The notes under the pieces were generated by a model, which was not told the origin of the DNA, made no database searches, and saw only the letters and a list, made by a program, of their open reading frames with translations. From positions 806,001 to 870,000 of the forward strand of contig NZ_CP028884.1 of the NCBI RefSeq assembly GCF_003606285.1: DNA of 64,000 nucleotides, read 5' to 3'. The position numbers and the translations under genes are program-made. Positions within the stretch are counted from its first letter, which is position 1. The number at the start of each line of letters is the position of its first letter. Positions 35,815 through 43,538 of the stretch are shown here, one piece after another. This stretch comes from Borrelia turcica IST7. Its GTDB lineage: Bacteria > Spirochaetota > Spirochaetia > Borreliales > Borreliaceae.

Positions 35815-35830
35815 AGCAAAAAATATGCCA
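35815..35830 (-). promoter_or_regulatory. sigma-54 (-24/-12) promoter of rpoS
   Basis: Reading the minus strand, TGGCATATTTTTTGCT has the invariant GG and GC exactly 12 bases apart, in the TGGCA-N6-TTGC context of RpoN promoters. It ends 61 bases before the rpoS GTG start. This fits the known Rrp2-RpoN-RpoS cascade. Confidence 0.88.
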
Positions 35831-35849
35831 ATATAACAAATAAAAAGAA

Positions 35850-36176
35850 TTAATTATTTATTTCTGCTATTTGATTGTAGATTAAATTAGCAAGACCAAA
35901 GCTTTTGGATTTTGCTATTTGCTTTGCCCTTTCTAAATAAAGCATATCTTCAAAAATTTCTTCTGTTTGTCCTCCGCTTATTATGTTATTTTCTTTTTTT
36001 AAAGAACTTCTCATACTCTTAAGCATTTGATTTATAAAAATTGCCTCAAATTCTAAAGAGGCATTATAAAGATCATGTTTGTGTTTATTCATTTGTTCTG
36101 CTTTATCTTTTAAATTTTTTATCTGATTTATTTGACTTTTTGTTTCCAAATATTGTAATTTAATCTTATCTATCAT
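35850..36176 (-). CDS. flagellar rod-binding protein, FlgJ N-terminal type
   Basis: 108 residues. The stretch HDLYNASLEFEAIFINQMLKSMRSSLKKEN ... GGQTEEIFEDMLYLERAKQIAKSKSFGLANLIYNQI matches the rod-binding domain of FlgJ. The muramidase half of enterobacterial FlgJ is missing, as usual outside proteobacteria, so wall clearance would need another enzyme, possibly an M23 or similar hydrolase. Begins two bases after the flgI stop. Confidence 0.88.
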   Translation of the reverse strand: MIDKIKLQYLETKSQINQIKNLKDKAEQMNKHKHDLYNASLEFEAIFINQMLKSMRSSLKKENNIISGGQTEEIFEDMLYLERAKQIAKSKSFGLANLIYNQIAEINN

Positions 36177-36178
36177 TT

Positions 36179-37177
36179 TTATTCCTCCAAAATTAGTTCT
36201 CCATTTAACTTATTGATTTTTTTAGATTTCTTAATTATTGTTATTAGCTCTTCACTGGTGAGTGTTTCTGAATTTTTTGATATAAATTCATTTAGATTCA
36301 TTTTTTGTATTTCTACTTTTACTTTGTGACTATTTTTATTGTCAAGGTTATCATTTCTTTCAATTAAGAGAACCAGAGGTCCTATTTCTGCATCTTTGCT
36401 TGCTAAGATGATTTTATTTGTCTCATTTATTAAAATCTTAGGAGTAGTTTCTATTTCTATTTGTTCAATCTCGCTTAATAATCCAATTTCTTCTATCTCT
36501 ATTTCTATTATGTCCCCAGATTTTATATTATTTTTAATATTTTTTTGTCTAAGTTTTTTACTTATTGCATCTGCTATAGTATAATCTGTCTTTTTTAGGA
36601 TGATATTGTATTGAGAATAATCTTTATTCTCATGTACTGTAGCTCCTTTTAAAATGTATCCTGAACCTTTTGATTTTTCGTGAGTAGTTATAGGACCTGC
36701 TGCTGTTGCTATTACCTTCCCTGCATTGTCTTTCAATTCTGTACTTAATAAAATGCCATTTGTTAAATCTTTTGAATCCAATATGGAAGCTACATGTACA
36801 TTTAGGTTTGTTCCTTTAATCATATTTCCATTTATTTTGAGAGCTACACTTACTAATGCGATATTTTTGCTCTCTATGTTGGCTACATCTATTTCAATTT
36901 CATTAGTTCCAGTTTGAGTAAAGAGCTTACTTAGAATCTCCTTGCCCTTCTTTAAAGAATCTCCTTTTCCAGTAAGTCCTGCTACGATACCGATTCCTGT
37001 TAATACAGATGAATTTGTAGGTTGTATTTCTGCAAGTTCTTTTAGTTTTATTGTTTCACTTGGTTGTTTTAAAATGTTATTCACATTTGGTAAATCTTTA
37101 ACAGGTTGGTTTTCTTGTGAAAATGAACTGAAAACTGTGCTTAAGCTTAATATAATGAATACTATCAACTTTACCAT
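36179..37177 (-). CDS. flgI: flagellar P-ring protein FlgI
   Basis: 332 residues. Signal peptide (LIVFIILSLSTVFSSFSQ), then LKELAEIQPTNSSVLTGIGIVAGLTGKGDS, a variant of the IKDIA...R.NQL.GYGLVVGL.GTGD opening of FlgI. IATAAGPITTHEKSKGSGYILKGATVHE is also typical. It would assemble in the periplasm around the rod; in spirochaetes the flagella stay periplasmic, so the ring does not support an outer-membrane L ring. Last 117 bases upstream, before flgA, contain no gene. Confidence 0.92.
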   Translation of the reverse strand: MVKLIVFIILSLSTVFSSFSQENQPVKDLPNVNNILKQPSETIKLKELAEIQPTNSSVLTGIGIVAGLTGKGDSLKKGKEILSKLFTQTGTNEIEIDVANIESKNIALVSVALKINGNMIKGTNLNVHVASILDSKDLTNGILLSTELKDNAGKVIATAAGPITTHEKSKGSGYILKGATVHENKDYSQYNIILKKTDYTIADAISKKLRQKNIKNNIKSGDIIEIEIEEIGLLSEIEQIEIETTPKILINETNKIILASKDAEIGPLVLLIERNDNLDNKNSHKVKVEIQKMNLNEFISKNSETLTSEELITIIKKSKKINKLNGELILEE

Positions 37178-37294
37178 GCTTTAGTTCCTCTCATATAGGA
37201 AATATAGTCTACCTTTATTTTAATATTATTGCAATTCTTCATAGTTTTTCACTTTTTCTTAGGGTAGTTGGGATTAGTTGAATTTTTTTAAAGT

Positions 37295-37936
37295 TTATTT
37301 TTGTTTTTGTATTTTATCTAGTTTTATTTCATCGTGCTTGTTTGTTTCATATAAAACTATATAGTTGGCTTTATTTAGTTCATTTAAGCTTAAAAATTCA
37401 TTGGGTTTAGCTGTATTGATTTTGTATTTAAAGTAAACATTATGTTCATTTAGGTGTTGTCCAGTCTTTAAATGTGCTTTTGCAAGTACAATTGGTTCTA
37501 TTATGTCAATATATAAATTTACCTTGTTATGTTTCTTATAATCTTCAAATTTTTTTGCATAATAAACTAAAGTTTTTTGAATGGGTATGTTTTTATAGGA
37601 TGTGCTTTTTATTGCTTTAAATTTTATATTATTAGAGAATTTGTTTTCTATATGAATTTCTGATTCATCAAAACTGAATTGAAGTATGTAAATGTTTTTA
37701 TTTGTTAGATTTTTTGTGATATAACTAATCATTTCAAATATTATTTGTTTTTGCTTAAAATAAGGACCTATATAGATTTGTGATAAATTATTATCATTAC
37801 ATATTTTTGAATATTCTTTTGAGAAAAAATATACCTTGTTTGGGGATATTTTAAAACATGTATCATAAGAAACTGCTTGTGTTAAGTTTATTGTAAAAAG
37901 ATAGATAAATATAAGTTTATTTAAATATCTTCTCAC
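37295..37936 (-). CDS. flgA: flagella basal-body P-ring chaperone FlgA-like
   Basis: 213 residues with an N-terminal signal sequence (LIFIYLFTINLTQAVS). The C-terminal SAF-like segment IVLAKAHLKTGQHLNEHNVYF matches FlgA, the periplasmic chaperone for P-ring assembly. The rest is weakly conserved. Position between flgG (one-base overlap) and flgI supports the call. Confidence 0.78.
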   Translation of the reverse strand: MRRYLNKLIFIYLFTINLTQAVSYDTCFKISPNKVYFFSKEYSKICNDNNLSQIYIGPYFKQKQIIFEMISYITKNLTNKNIYILQFSFDESEIHIENKFSNNIKFKAIKSTSYKNIPIQKTLVYYAKKFEDYKKHNKVNLYIDIIEPIVLAKAHLKTGQHLNEHNVYFKYKINTAKPNEFLSLNELNKANYIVLYETNKHDEIKLDKIQKQK

Positions 37937-38730
37937 TATCTTTTTAAGTTGTTAGCAATTCCTAGCATGTTGTCTGAGGTTTGAATTGCTTTTGAGTTTA
38001 TCTCATAAGCTCTTTGTGCAACAATCATTGTTACCATCTCTTCTGCAATGGATACATTTGACATTTCAAGAATTCCTTGCCTTAGTCTACCCATTCCATC
38101 ACTGCCAGGAGTTCCTGATATTTCTTCTCCAGAACCAATTGTTTCTTTAAATACATTGCTTCCAATTGCAATAAGACCTGCTGGGTTCACGAATCTTGAA
38201 ATTTCTATTTGTCCCAGTTCAATTGGGTCATAATCACCATCAATTTTTACAGATATTATTCCTTCTTGTGATATTGCAAGAGAGTCTTTTATATATTCTT
38301 CAGGGAAAGATATTTCGGGTAATAATTTATAGCCTTGACTTGTTACAAGGTCTCCATTTGCATCTATCTTAAATGAACCGTCTCTAGTATACCCGTAAGT
38401 ACCATCGGGTAGGAGCATTTTATAAAAACCGTCTCCTTCAATAGCAATATCAGTATTTAAATTGGTAGCTTTGAATTTTCCTTGCTCAAAAATTCTATGT
38501 GTTGCTGATACCTTTGTTCCATGTCCAACTTGATTTCCAAGAGGCCTTACCGTGTCTTCAGTTGCAGGAGTACCTGCTCTTCTTTGTGTTTGGTATATTA
38601 AATCTTCAAATTCGGCTCTTATTTTTTTAAATCCTGTAGTGTTTACATTTGAAAGATTATTAGCAATTGTATCTACATTATATTGTTGTGCTTTCATTCC
38701 ACTGGCTGCTGTCCAGAGTGCTCTCATCAT
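37936..38730 (-). CDS. flgG: flagellar distal rod protein FlgG
   Basis: 264 residues, matching the usual length for FlgG. N-terminal MRALWTAASGMKAQQYNVDTIANNLSNVNTTGFKK is the rod/hook signature. The central domain has GDGFYKMLLPDGTYGYTRDGSFKIDANG, and the C-terminal SNVSIAEEMVTMIVAQRAYEINSKAIQTSDNML is the paired helix that forms the D0 domain. Lies 12 bases downstream of flgF. Confidence 0.97.
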   Translation of the reverse strand: MMRALWTAASGMKAQQYNVDTIANNLSNVNTTGFKKIRAEFEDLIYQTQRRAGTPATEDTVRPLGNQVGHGTKVSATHRIFEQGKFKATNLNTDIAIEGDGFYKMLLPDGTYGYTRDGSFKIDANGDLVTSQGYKLLPEISFPEEYIKDSLAISQEGIISVKIDGDYDPIELGQIEISRFVNPAGLIAIGSNVFKETIGSGEEISGTPGSDGMGRLRQGILEMSNVSIAEEMVTMIVAQRAYEINSKAIQTSDNMLGIANNLKR

Positions 38731-38742
38731 AAAATAACTCCC

Positions 38743-39591
38743 TTAAAACTTTCCAATTTCATTAATTAATTTACCAAGAAGTGAATCCTCGGTTTGTATT
38801 GTTTTTTGATTTGCCTCGTAAGCTCTATTAACTTCAATTATAGATACCATTTCGTTGATAGCATTTACATTAGACCCTTCTAAAGCACTAACTTCAATTT
38901 TGGGCCTTAATCCCAGAGCAATATCTTTAGCTTCCCCAGATATTTCTGTGCTATTCCAAAGAGAGTTGCCTTGTTTTTTTAAAAATCTTGTTTTTTCAAA
39001 ATTCACAATCTTTAGATTGTCAAGAAGTTCATAATTTTCCCAAGAGTTTTCATATTCGCTCACAAGCCTTTTGGGATTGTTTTCAAACGTTGCATTATGA
39101 AATATTTGTCCTTGATCTGTTATTTTAAAGTTATTGTCTTTTAAATGAATATATCCTTTCTCTCCAATAACAGGATAACCATCTTTTGTAACAAGTATAC
39201 CTTCTTTTCCAAGTGTAAATGAACCATTTCTTGTATATCTCTCTCCCTCTGGGGTTTGAACAACAAAAAAACCTTCACCTGTTAGTGCCATATCAAGAGG
39301 ATTTCCTGTTATTTTTAGTGGTCCCTGTTCAAAGGAAGTATGTATTTCATTTTCTTCAACTCCCGTGCCAAGTTTACCAACAACGGGTGCTGTCTCAAGG
39401 TAACCTGTAGGAAATTTGTAAAGGCCATCATCATTTAGTCTTCTAATGAGCATTTCGGGAAAGGCTTTCTGGACAGATAAATCTTTTTTATATCCTGTAA
39501 GATCAACATTTGCTAAGTTGTTAGCAATAACATCCAACCTGTGCCTTTGTGCCATCATCCCACTAGCAGCAGTATAAATTCCTCTTACCAC
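38743..39591 (-). CDS. flgF: flagellar proximal rod protein FlgF
   Basis: 282 residues from a GTG start with AAGGAT upstream. N-terminal GIYTAASGMMAQRHRLDVIANNLANVDLTGYKKD and C-terminal NAINEMVSIIEVNRAYEANQKTIQTEDSLLGKLI define the rod family. The middle domain (GEGFFVVQTPEGERYTRNGSFTLG) and its position upstream of flgG favour FlgF (also called FlhO). First gene of the unit flgF-flgG-flgA-flgI-flgJ-like, with a sigma-70-type promoter, in line with Borrelia motility genes not using sigma-28. Confidence 0.92.
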   Translation of the reverse strand: MVRGIYTAASGMMAQRHRLDVIANNLANVDLTGYKKDLSVQKAFPEMLIRRLNDDGLYKFPTGYLETAPVVGKLGTGVEENEIHTSFEQGPLKITGNPLDMALTGEGFFVVQTPEGERYTRNGSFTLGKEGILVTKDGYPVIGEKGYIHLKDNNFKITDQGQIFHNATFENNPKRLVSEYENSWENYELLDNLKIVNFEKTRFLKKQGNSLWNSTEISGEAKDIALGLRPKIEVSALEGSNVNAINEMVSIIEVNRAYEANQKTIQTEDSLLGKLINEIGKF

Positions 39592-39624
39592 ATTAAATCC
39601 TTATTACTTTTATTTGTATCATTA

Positions 39625-39653
39625 ATCTTATCACCAAAACAGTTATATATCAA
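39625..39653 (-). promoter_or_regulatory. sigma-70-type promoter of the flgF rod operon
   Basis: On the minus strand TTGATA (39648-39653), 17 bases, TAAGAT (39625-39630), about 34 bases before the flgF start. Confidence 0.75.
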
Positions 39654-39721
39654 TTTCATTTTTAATTCTATATACTTATTAAAGGTTGAATTATTAGTTT
39701 TTATTGTTTATATTATCACTT

Positions 39722-39749
39722 TTGAAAAAATGTAAAACAAATGTATAAT
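39722..39749 (+). promoter_or_regulatory. sigma-70-type promoter of the DUF2147 gene
   Basis: TTGAAA (39722-39727), 16-base spacer, TATAAT (39744-39749), 34 bases upstream of the ATG. The same ~190-base gap carries the divergent flgF promoter. Confidence 0.7.
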
Positions 39750-39783
39750 TTTTATAAATGTTTATTTGATTTGAGGTTGGTTT

Positions 39784-40320
39784 ATGATTAAAAAGGCTTT
39801 AATGATTATGTTTTTATCTTTTTTCCCTTCTTTTGTATACGCAGAATCTAGTGATACTGAGAATGCAAAAGATGGTAGCGAAGTTTTAGGGTATTGGGTT
39901 GGGTATGATGATTCTACAAATGTTAAAAACTCTGTAGTATATGTTTATAAATACAATGACAAAGTGTATGGTAGAATATTGAATGTGATAAGAGAAGGAA
40001 AGATTTATGATGTTAATAATCCTTCGGGGTCTAGGGTTGTAGGGTTTGAGCAATTGGGGATTGAAGGTCTTGATTTTATGTGGGGACTTAAATATTTCCC
40101 TGATTATGATAAATGGGATCAAGGTAAAATTATTGATCCTAAAAATGGCAAAATTTATACTTCTGAAATGAGAGTAGATCCTAAGACGGGAAACCTTATT
40201 ACTAAGGGTAAGGTATGGGTTTTTGGCAGAACTAAGATGTGGACAAGAGCTAAGGAAGATGAAATACCAAGATTAAATGTAGATAATTTAGTTCCAAGCC
40301 CTCCTGTAGCGGAAGAATAA
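39784..40320 (+). CDS. exported DUF2147 protein
   Basis: 178 residues. Signal peptide KKALMIMFLSFFPSFVYAES; the mature protein is a single DUF2147 domain. Family features: GYWVGYDDSTNVKNSVVYVYKYNDKVYGRIL, a GLDFMWGLKYF block and the C-terminal GKVWVFGRTKMWTR. DUF2147 proteins are small beta-barrel (lipocalin-like) proteins of the envelope with no known reaction. It ends in a short proline-containing tail. A monocistronic or apt-coupled unit (38 bases to apt). Confidence 0.88.
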   Translation: MIKKALMIMFLSFFPSFVYAESSDTENAKDGSEVLGYWVGYDDSTNVKNSVVYVYKYNDKVYGRILNVIREGKIYDVNNPSGSRVVGFEQLGIEGLDFMWGLKYFPDYDKWDQGKIIDPKNGKIYTSEMRVDPKTGNLITKGKVWVFGRTKMWTRAKEDEIPRLNVDNLVPSPPVAEE

Positions 40321-40358
40321 ATATTGTGTTGTTAATTTAATCTTTATGGAAAATTTAA

Positions 40359-40889
40359 ATGAAAGATAAAACTGAATATTACGATAAATTTATTTTAAGG
40401 GTACCTGACTTCCCAAAGAAAGGTATACTTTTTTATGATATTACCAATATTTTATTAAAGACAGAAGCATATGAGTCTTTAATAGAGGATGCATATGCTT
40501 TTTATTCATTAAAAAAAATTGATTGTATTGCGGCTATTGAGTCAAGAGGATATCTTATTGGTTCTCCTTTGGCTTTGAAAATGAAATTACCTCTTTTGTT
40601 GATTAGAAAAGAGGGTAAGCTACCAAGACAAGTTTTAAGAGAAGAGTATGAGCTTGAATATGGGTTTAGTAGTCTTGAGATACATAAGGACGATGTTAAG
40701 AAACATTCAAATATTTTGTTGGTAGATGATATTTTGGCCACTGGAGGTACTTTAAAAGCAGCGGCTATGTTGCTTGAAAAAGCGGGCGGGGTAGTATCTG
40801 ATATATTTTGTTTCATTGAGCTTTTAGGGATTAATGGGAGAGATGCTTTAGGGGAATATAATTTTAATTCTCTTGTTAGATATTCTTAA
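40359..40889 (+). CDS. apt: adenine phosphoribosyltransferase
   Basis: 176 residues, normal length. Converts adenine and PRPP to AMP. DFPKKGILFYDITNILL is the typical N-terminus, ESRGYLIGSPLA the flexible-loop region, and ILLVDDILATGGTLKAA the PRPP-binding motif. Purine salvage is essential knowledge for Borrelia, which lacks de novo purine synthesis. Expected to work in the cytoplasm. Confidence 0.97.
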   Translation: MKDKTEYYDKFILRVPDFPKKGILFYDITNILLKTEAYESLIEDAYAFYSLKKIDCIAAIESRGYLIGSPLALKMKLPLLLIRKEGKLPRQVLREEYELEYGFSSLEIHKDDVKKHSNILLVDDILATGGTLKAAAMLLEKAGGVVSDIFCFIELLGINGRDALGEYNFNSLVRYS

Positions 40890-40936
40890 TTTTTTTAATA
40901 ACAGAAATTTATCCACATTATTAATTCTTTAAATAA

Positions 40937-40965
40937 TTGACTTTAGCTTTTATTAACTTTATAAT
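40937..40965 (+). promoter_or_regulatory. sigma-70-type promoter of the rplU operon
   Basis: TTGACT (40937-40942), exactly 17 bases, TATAAT (40960-40965), 30 bases upstream of rplU. Confidence 0.88.
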
Positions 40966-40994
40966 ACTTACCTGAATATTGAGAGGTAATTGTG

Positions 40995-41306
40995 ATGTAT
41001 GCATTGTTAGAAATAAAGGGAAAGCAGTACAAGGCTATTATGGGAGAAATTTTGAAAATAGATAAGATTGATTCCAGTGAGGGAGAGAAAATAGAATTTG
41101 ATAGTGTAATGCTTGTAAATAAGGATGGAGATGTAAAGATAGGTAGACCTTATGTTTTGGGGTCTTGTGTGAGATGCACTTATTTAGAGGACAAGAAAGA
41201 TAAAAAAGTTATTTCTTATAGATATAGAAGAAGAAAGTCAAGTGAGCGAAAGGTAGGACATCGACAAACTTATTCTTATGTGTTGGTTAATGATATTGTT
41301 TGTTAG
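40995..41306 (+). CDS. rplU: 50S ribosomal protein L21
   Basis: 103 residues. I prefer the ATG at 40995 to the adjacent GTG at 40992 because GAGAGGT is eight bases upstream. Typical L21: [25 protein letters not shown] ... [11 protein letters not shown] ... [28 protein letters not shown]. Binds 23S rRNA. First gene of rplU-prp-rpmA-obg; the stop TAG overlaps the next gene's GTG. Confidence 0.97.
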   Translation: MYALLEIKGKQYKAIMGEILKIDKIDSSEGEKIEFDSVMLVNKDGDVKIGRPYVLGSCVRCTYLEDKKDKKVISYRYRRRKSSERKVGHRQTYSYVLVNDIVC

Positions 41307-41638
41307 TGATTAATGTTTCAATAAAGACTCATAATGACACCGTTATCTACATTTTAGCTTATGGGCATGCTAAGGGGAATGATTGTTTTAATGTAGTATG
41401 CTCTTCTTTTTCTTTTATTTTAAGAACTTTTTTAAGTATCCTTGATTGCGAAGAAGAGAGTTTTGATGTTGATAATACTTTACGGGGTTATTTGGAATTT
41501 AAGGCTTCTTTTAAGGATTTAAACAAGAAAAGCCTTTGTTATTATAGTAATTTTTTAATAAGAGGAATAAAAGATTTGTGTTTTGAATATCCTTGTGATA
41601 TTAAATTAATTTTGGAGGAAGTGAATGGCAACAAGTAA
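41306..41638 (+). CDS. prp: Prp-family cysteine protease (ribosomal processing protease)
   Basis: About 110 residues from GTG 41306 (overlapping the rplU stop). The GHA...C motif of Prp is present: His21 in AYGHAKGND and Cys32 in VVCSSFS. In Firmicutes this protease removes an N-terminal leader from ribosomal protein L27. The gene is in the conserved place between rplU and rpmA, but the L27 next door has no leader. Either Prp has another substrate or role here (for example a chaperone-like function in L27 assembly) or it is a relic. The residues needed for catalysis appear intact. Confidence 0.88.
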   Translation: MINVSIKTHNDTVIYILAYGHAKGNDCFNVVCSSFSFILRTFLSILDCEEESFDVDNTLRGYLEFKASFKDLNKKSLCYYSNFLIRGIKDLCFEYPCDIKLILEEVNGNK

Positions 41639-41870
41639 AAGTGGTGGTAGTTCTAAGAATGGAAGAGATTCTATATCTAAGAGACTTGGTGTTAAGAGAA
41701 GTGGTGGACAATTTGTTAGGGCTGGAGAAATAATTGTGAGACAGCGAGGCACTAAATTTCATAAGGGGAAGAATTCTGGTCTGGGTAGAGATTATACAAT
41801 CTTTGCATTAAAGGATGGCGTGGTAGAGTTTAAAACTTCTAGAGGCCGAAAATATGTAAATATTGTTTAA
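41625..41870 (+). CDS. rpmA: 50S ribosomal protein L27
   Basis: 81 residues. N-terminus [20 protein letters not shown] is the mature form found in Gram-negative bacteria, whose tip reaches the peptidyl-transferase centre. A stop codon (TGA) lies directly before the ATG, so an N-terminal extension of the Firmicutes type is impossible. GGAGG-type ribosome binding site (GGAGGAAG) lies within the prp 3' end; the genes overlap by 14 bases. Confidence 0.98.
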   Translation: MATSKSGGSSKNGRDSISKRLGVKRSGGQFVRAGEIIVRQRGTKFHKGKNSGLGRDYTIFALKDGVVEFKTSRGRKYVNIV

Positions 41871-41894
41871 TATTTAGTGTAATTTGAGGTTAAT

Positions 41895-42887
41895 TTGCAT
41901 ACATTTAAGGATGTTATAAGCATAACTGTGTCTTCAGGTGATGGAGGAGCTGGTTGTGTTTCTTTTTTGCGTGAAAGATTTAAGGCGAAGGGAGGTCCCG
42001 ATGGCGGAGATGGAGGAAGGGGAGGTAATGTAGTTTTTAGGGTTAAGGACAATCTTAGAAATTTATCTCTTTATAAGAATGGACAAAAGTTTTCTGCTAA
42101 TAATGGTAAACCTGGGATGGGATGTCAAAAAAAAGGGGCTAATGGAGAGGATTTAATTCTTTGTGTTCCTCCAAATACTTGTGTCTATGATTCTGTTACA
42201 AATTCTATTTTATTTGAGCTACGGAATTTTGATGATGAATTTATTGTACTGAAGGGTGGTAGAGGCGGACTTGGAAATTCAAATTTTAAAAGTGCTACAA
42301 GAAGAACCCCAAGATATGCACAGCCTGGAGAAATAGGTTCTACATTAAGTCTTCGCTTGGAATTATTTTTAATAGCTGATATTGGACTTGTTGGGCTACC
42401 TAATTCGGGTAAATCTTCACTCATTTCTAGAATAACTTCTTCAAGGTCAAAGGTTGCAGATTATCCTTTTACTACTAAAATACCACATCTTGGTGTTCTT
42501 AGAAATTTTTATTATGATTTAGTGATTGCTGATATTCCTGGGATAATTGAGGGCGCAAGTCGAGGTGTGGGGCTTGGTTTTGAATTTTTAAGACATATTT
42601 CAAAAACCGCTGGTTTGGTTTTTTTGATTGATGTTTCTGATGATAGCTTTTTGAGTGCATATAATATTCTTATTAATGAGCTTGGTGCATATGGAACTGG
42701 ACTTTTAGAAAAACGGCGAATAATTGTTGCTAATAAACTTGATTTAGAAGGTGCAGATGAAAATTTTGAACAGATGAAGAAGAGTTTAGAGGGTGAAAAA
42801 GTTTTAGGAATTTCTATTTATGAAAATAAAGGAATCGAAGAACTTGTTAGAGAATTTTTTATTTTGGTAGGAAGTAAAGAAAATTAA
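41895..42887 (+). CDS. obgE: GTPase Obg (CgtA)
   Basis: 330 residues from a TTG start with GAGGT upstream. N-terminal glycine-rich Obg fold (SSGDGGAGCVSFLRERFKAKGGPDGGDGGRGG), followed by the G domain: GLPNSGKSSL (G1), DIPGIIEG (G3), NKLD (G4). There is no C-terminal OCT domain. Works in late 50S assembly and stress responses; the position after L21 and L27 is conserved in bacteria. Confidence 0.97.
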   Translation: MHTFKDVISITVSSGDGGAGCVSFLRERFKAKGGPDGGDGGRGGNVVFRVKDNLRNLSLYKNGQKFSANNGKPGMGCQKKGANGEDLILCVPPNTCVYDSVTNSILFELRNFDDEFIVLKGGRGGLGNSNFKSATRRTPRYAQPGEIGSTLSLRLELFLIADIGLVGLPNSGKSSLISRITSSRSKVADYPFTTKIPHLGVLRNFYYDLVIADIPGIIEGASRGVGLGFEFLRHISKTAGLVFLIDVSDDSFLSAYNILINELGAYGTGLLEKRRIIVANKLDLEGADENFEQMKKSLEGEKVLGISIYENKGIEELVREFFILVGSKEN

Positions 42888-42962
42888 TTTTTATTTACTT
42901 TAAAAATTTGGTATTAGCCTTTTTCGAAGTTGGATTAATGTATATTATTTAATTGGAGATTT

Positions 42963-43529
42963 ATGAAAATAGCAGTATTGGGTGGTACTTATAATCCTGT
43001 ACACATTGGACATATGTTTTTAGCAAAGGAGATAGAATATTTCCTAAATGTTGATAAAGTAGTATTTATCCCTACTCATAAGCCTGTGCATAAAATTGTT
43101 GCAGGGAATGTTAGCGTTAGAGATAGAATTGAAATGCTTAAGTTGGCAATAAAAAATGAGAGCAATATGTTTATAGATGAATGTGACATAGTAAAGGGGG
43201 GGATAACTTATACCATTGATACTATTACTTGCATTAAAAAAAAATATATTCAAGATGAAATTTATTTGGTTATTGGAGATGATCTTTTTGAAAATTTTGC
43301 TTTATGGAAGAATCCAGAAGAAATAGTTCAGTCTGTGAATCTTGTAGTAGTTCACAGGATTTATAAAGAAAAGATTGTGAGTCATTTTAAACATATTTAT
43401 ATTGACAATAAAATTTTTCCTATTTCTTCCTCAGAGATTAGAAATAGAATTGAGAATTGTTTTCCTGTTGATTATTTGCTTCCCTTTGATGTTTTAAGAT
43501 ATATTAAAGATAATAACTTATATGCTTAA
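42963..43529 (+). CDS. nadD: nicotinate-nucleotide adenylyltransferase
   Basis: 188 residues. Converts nicotinate mononucleotide and ATP to deamido-NAD. [17 protein letters not shown] carries the nucleotidyltransferase (T/H)xGH motif, and [10 protein letters not shown] the second conserved motif. [16 protein letters not shown] is also typical. GGAG lies five bases before the ATG. Part of the conserved obg-nadD-lytR-rsfS order. Confidence 0.96.
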   Translation: MKIAVLGGTYNPVHIGHMFLAKEIEYFLNVDKVVFIPTHKPVHKIVAGNVSVRDRIEMLKLAIKNESNMFIDECDIVKGGITYTIDTITCIKKKYIQDEIYLVIGDDLFENFALWKNPEEIVQSVNLVVVHRIYKEKIVSHFKHIYIDNKIFPISSSEIRNRIENCFPVDYLLPFDVLRYIKDNNLYA

Positions 43530-43538
43530 GGTAAATAA

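Noticed and set aside
40909-40917. TTATCCACA, a perfect DnaA-box consensus upstream of rplU
   Set aside because: It is single and isolated, and one copy in 64 kb of this composition is about what chance predicts. No cluster of boxes, no dnaA/dnaN genes, so not an origin.
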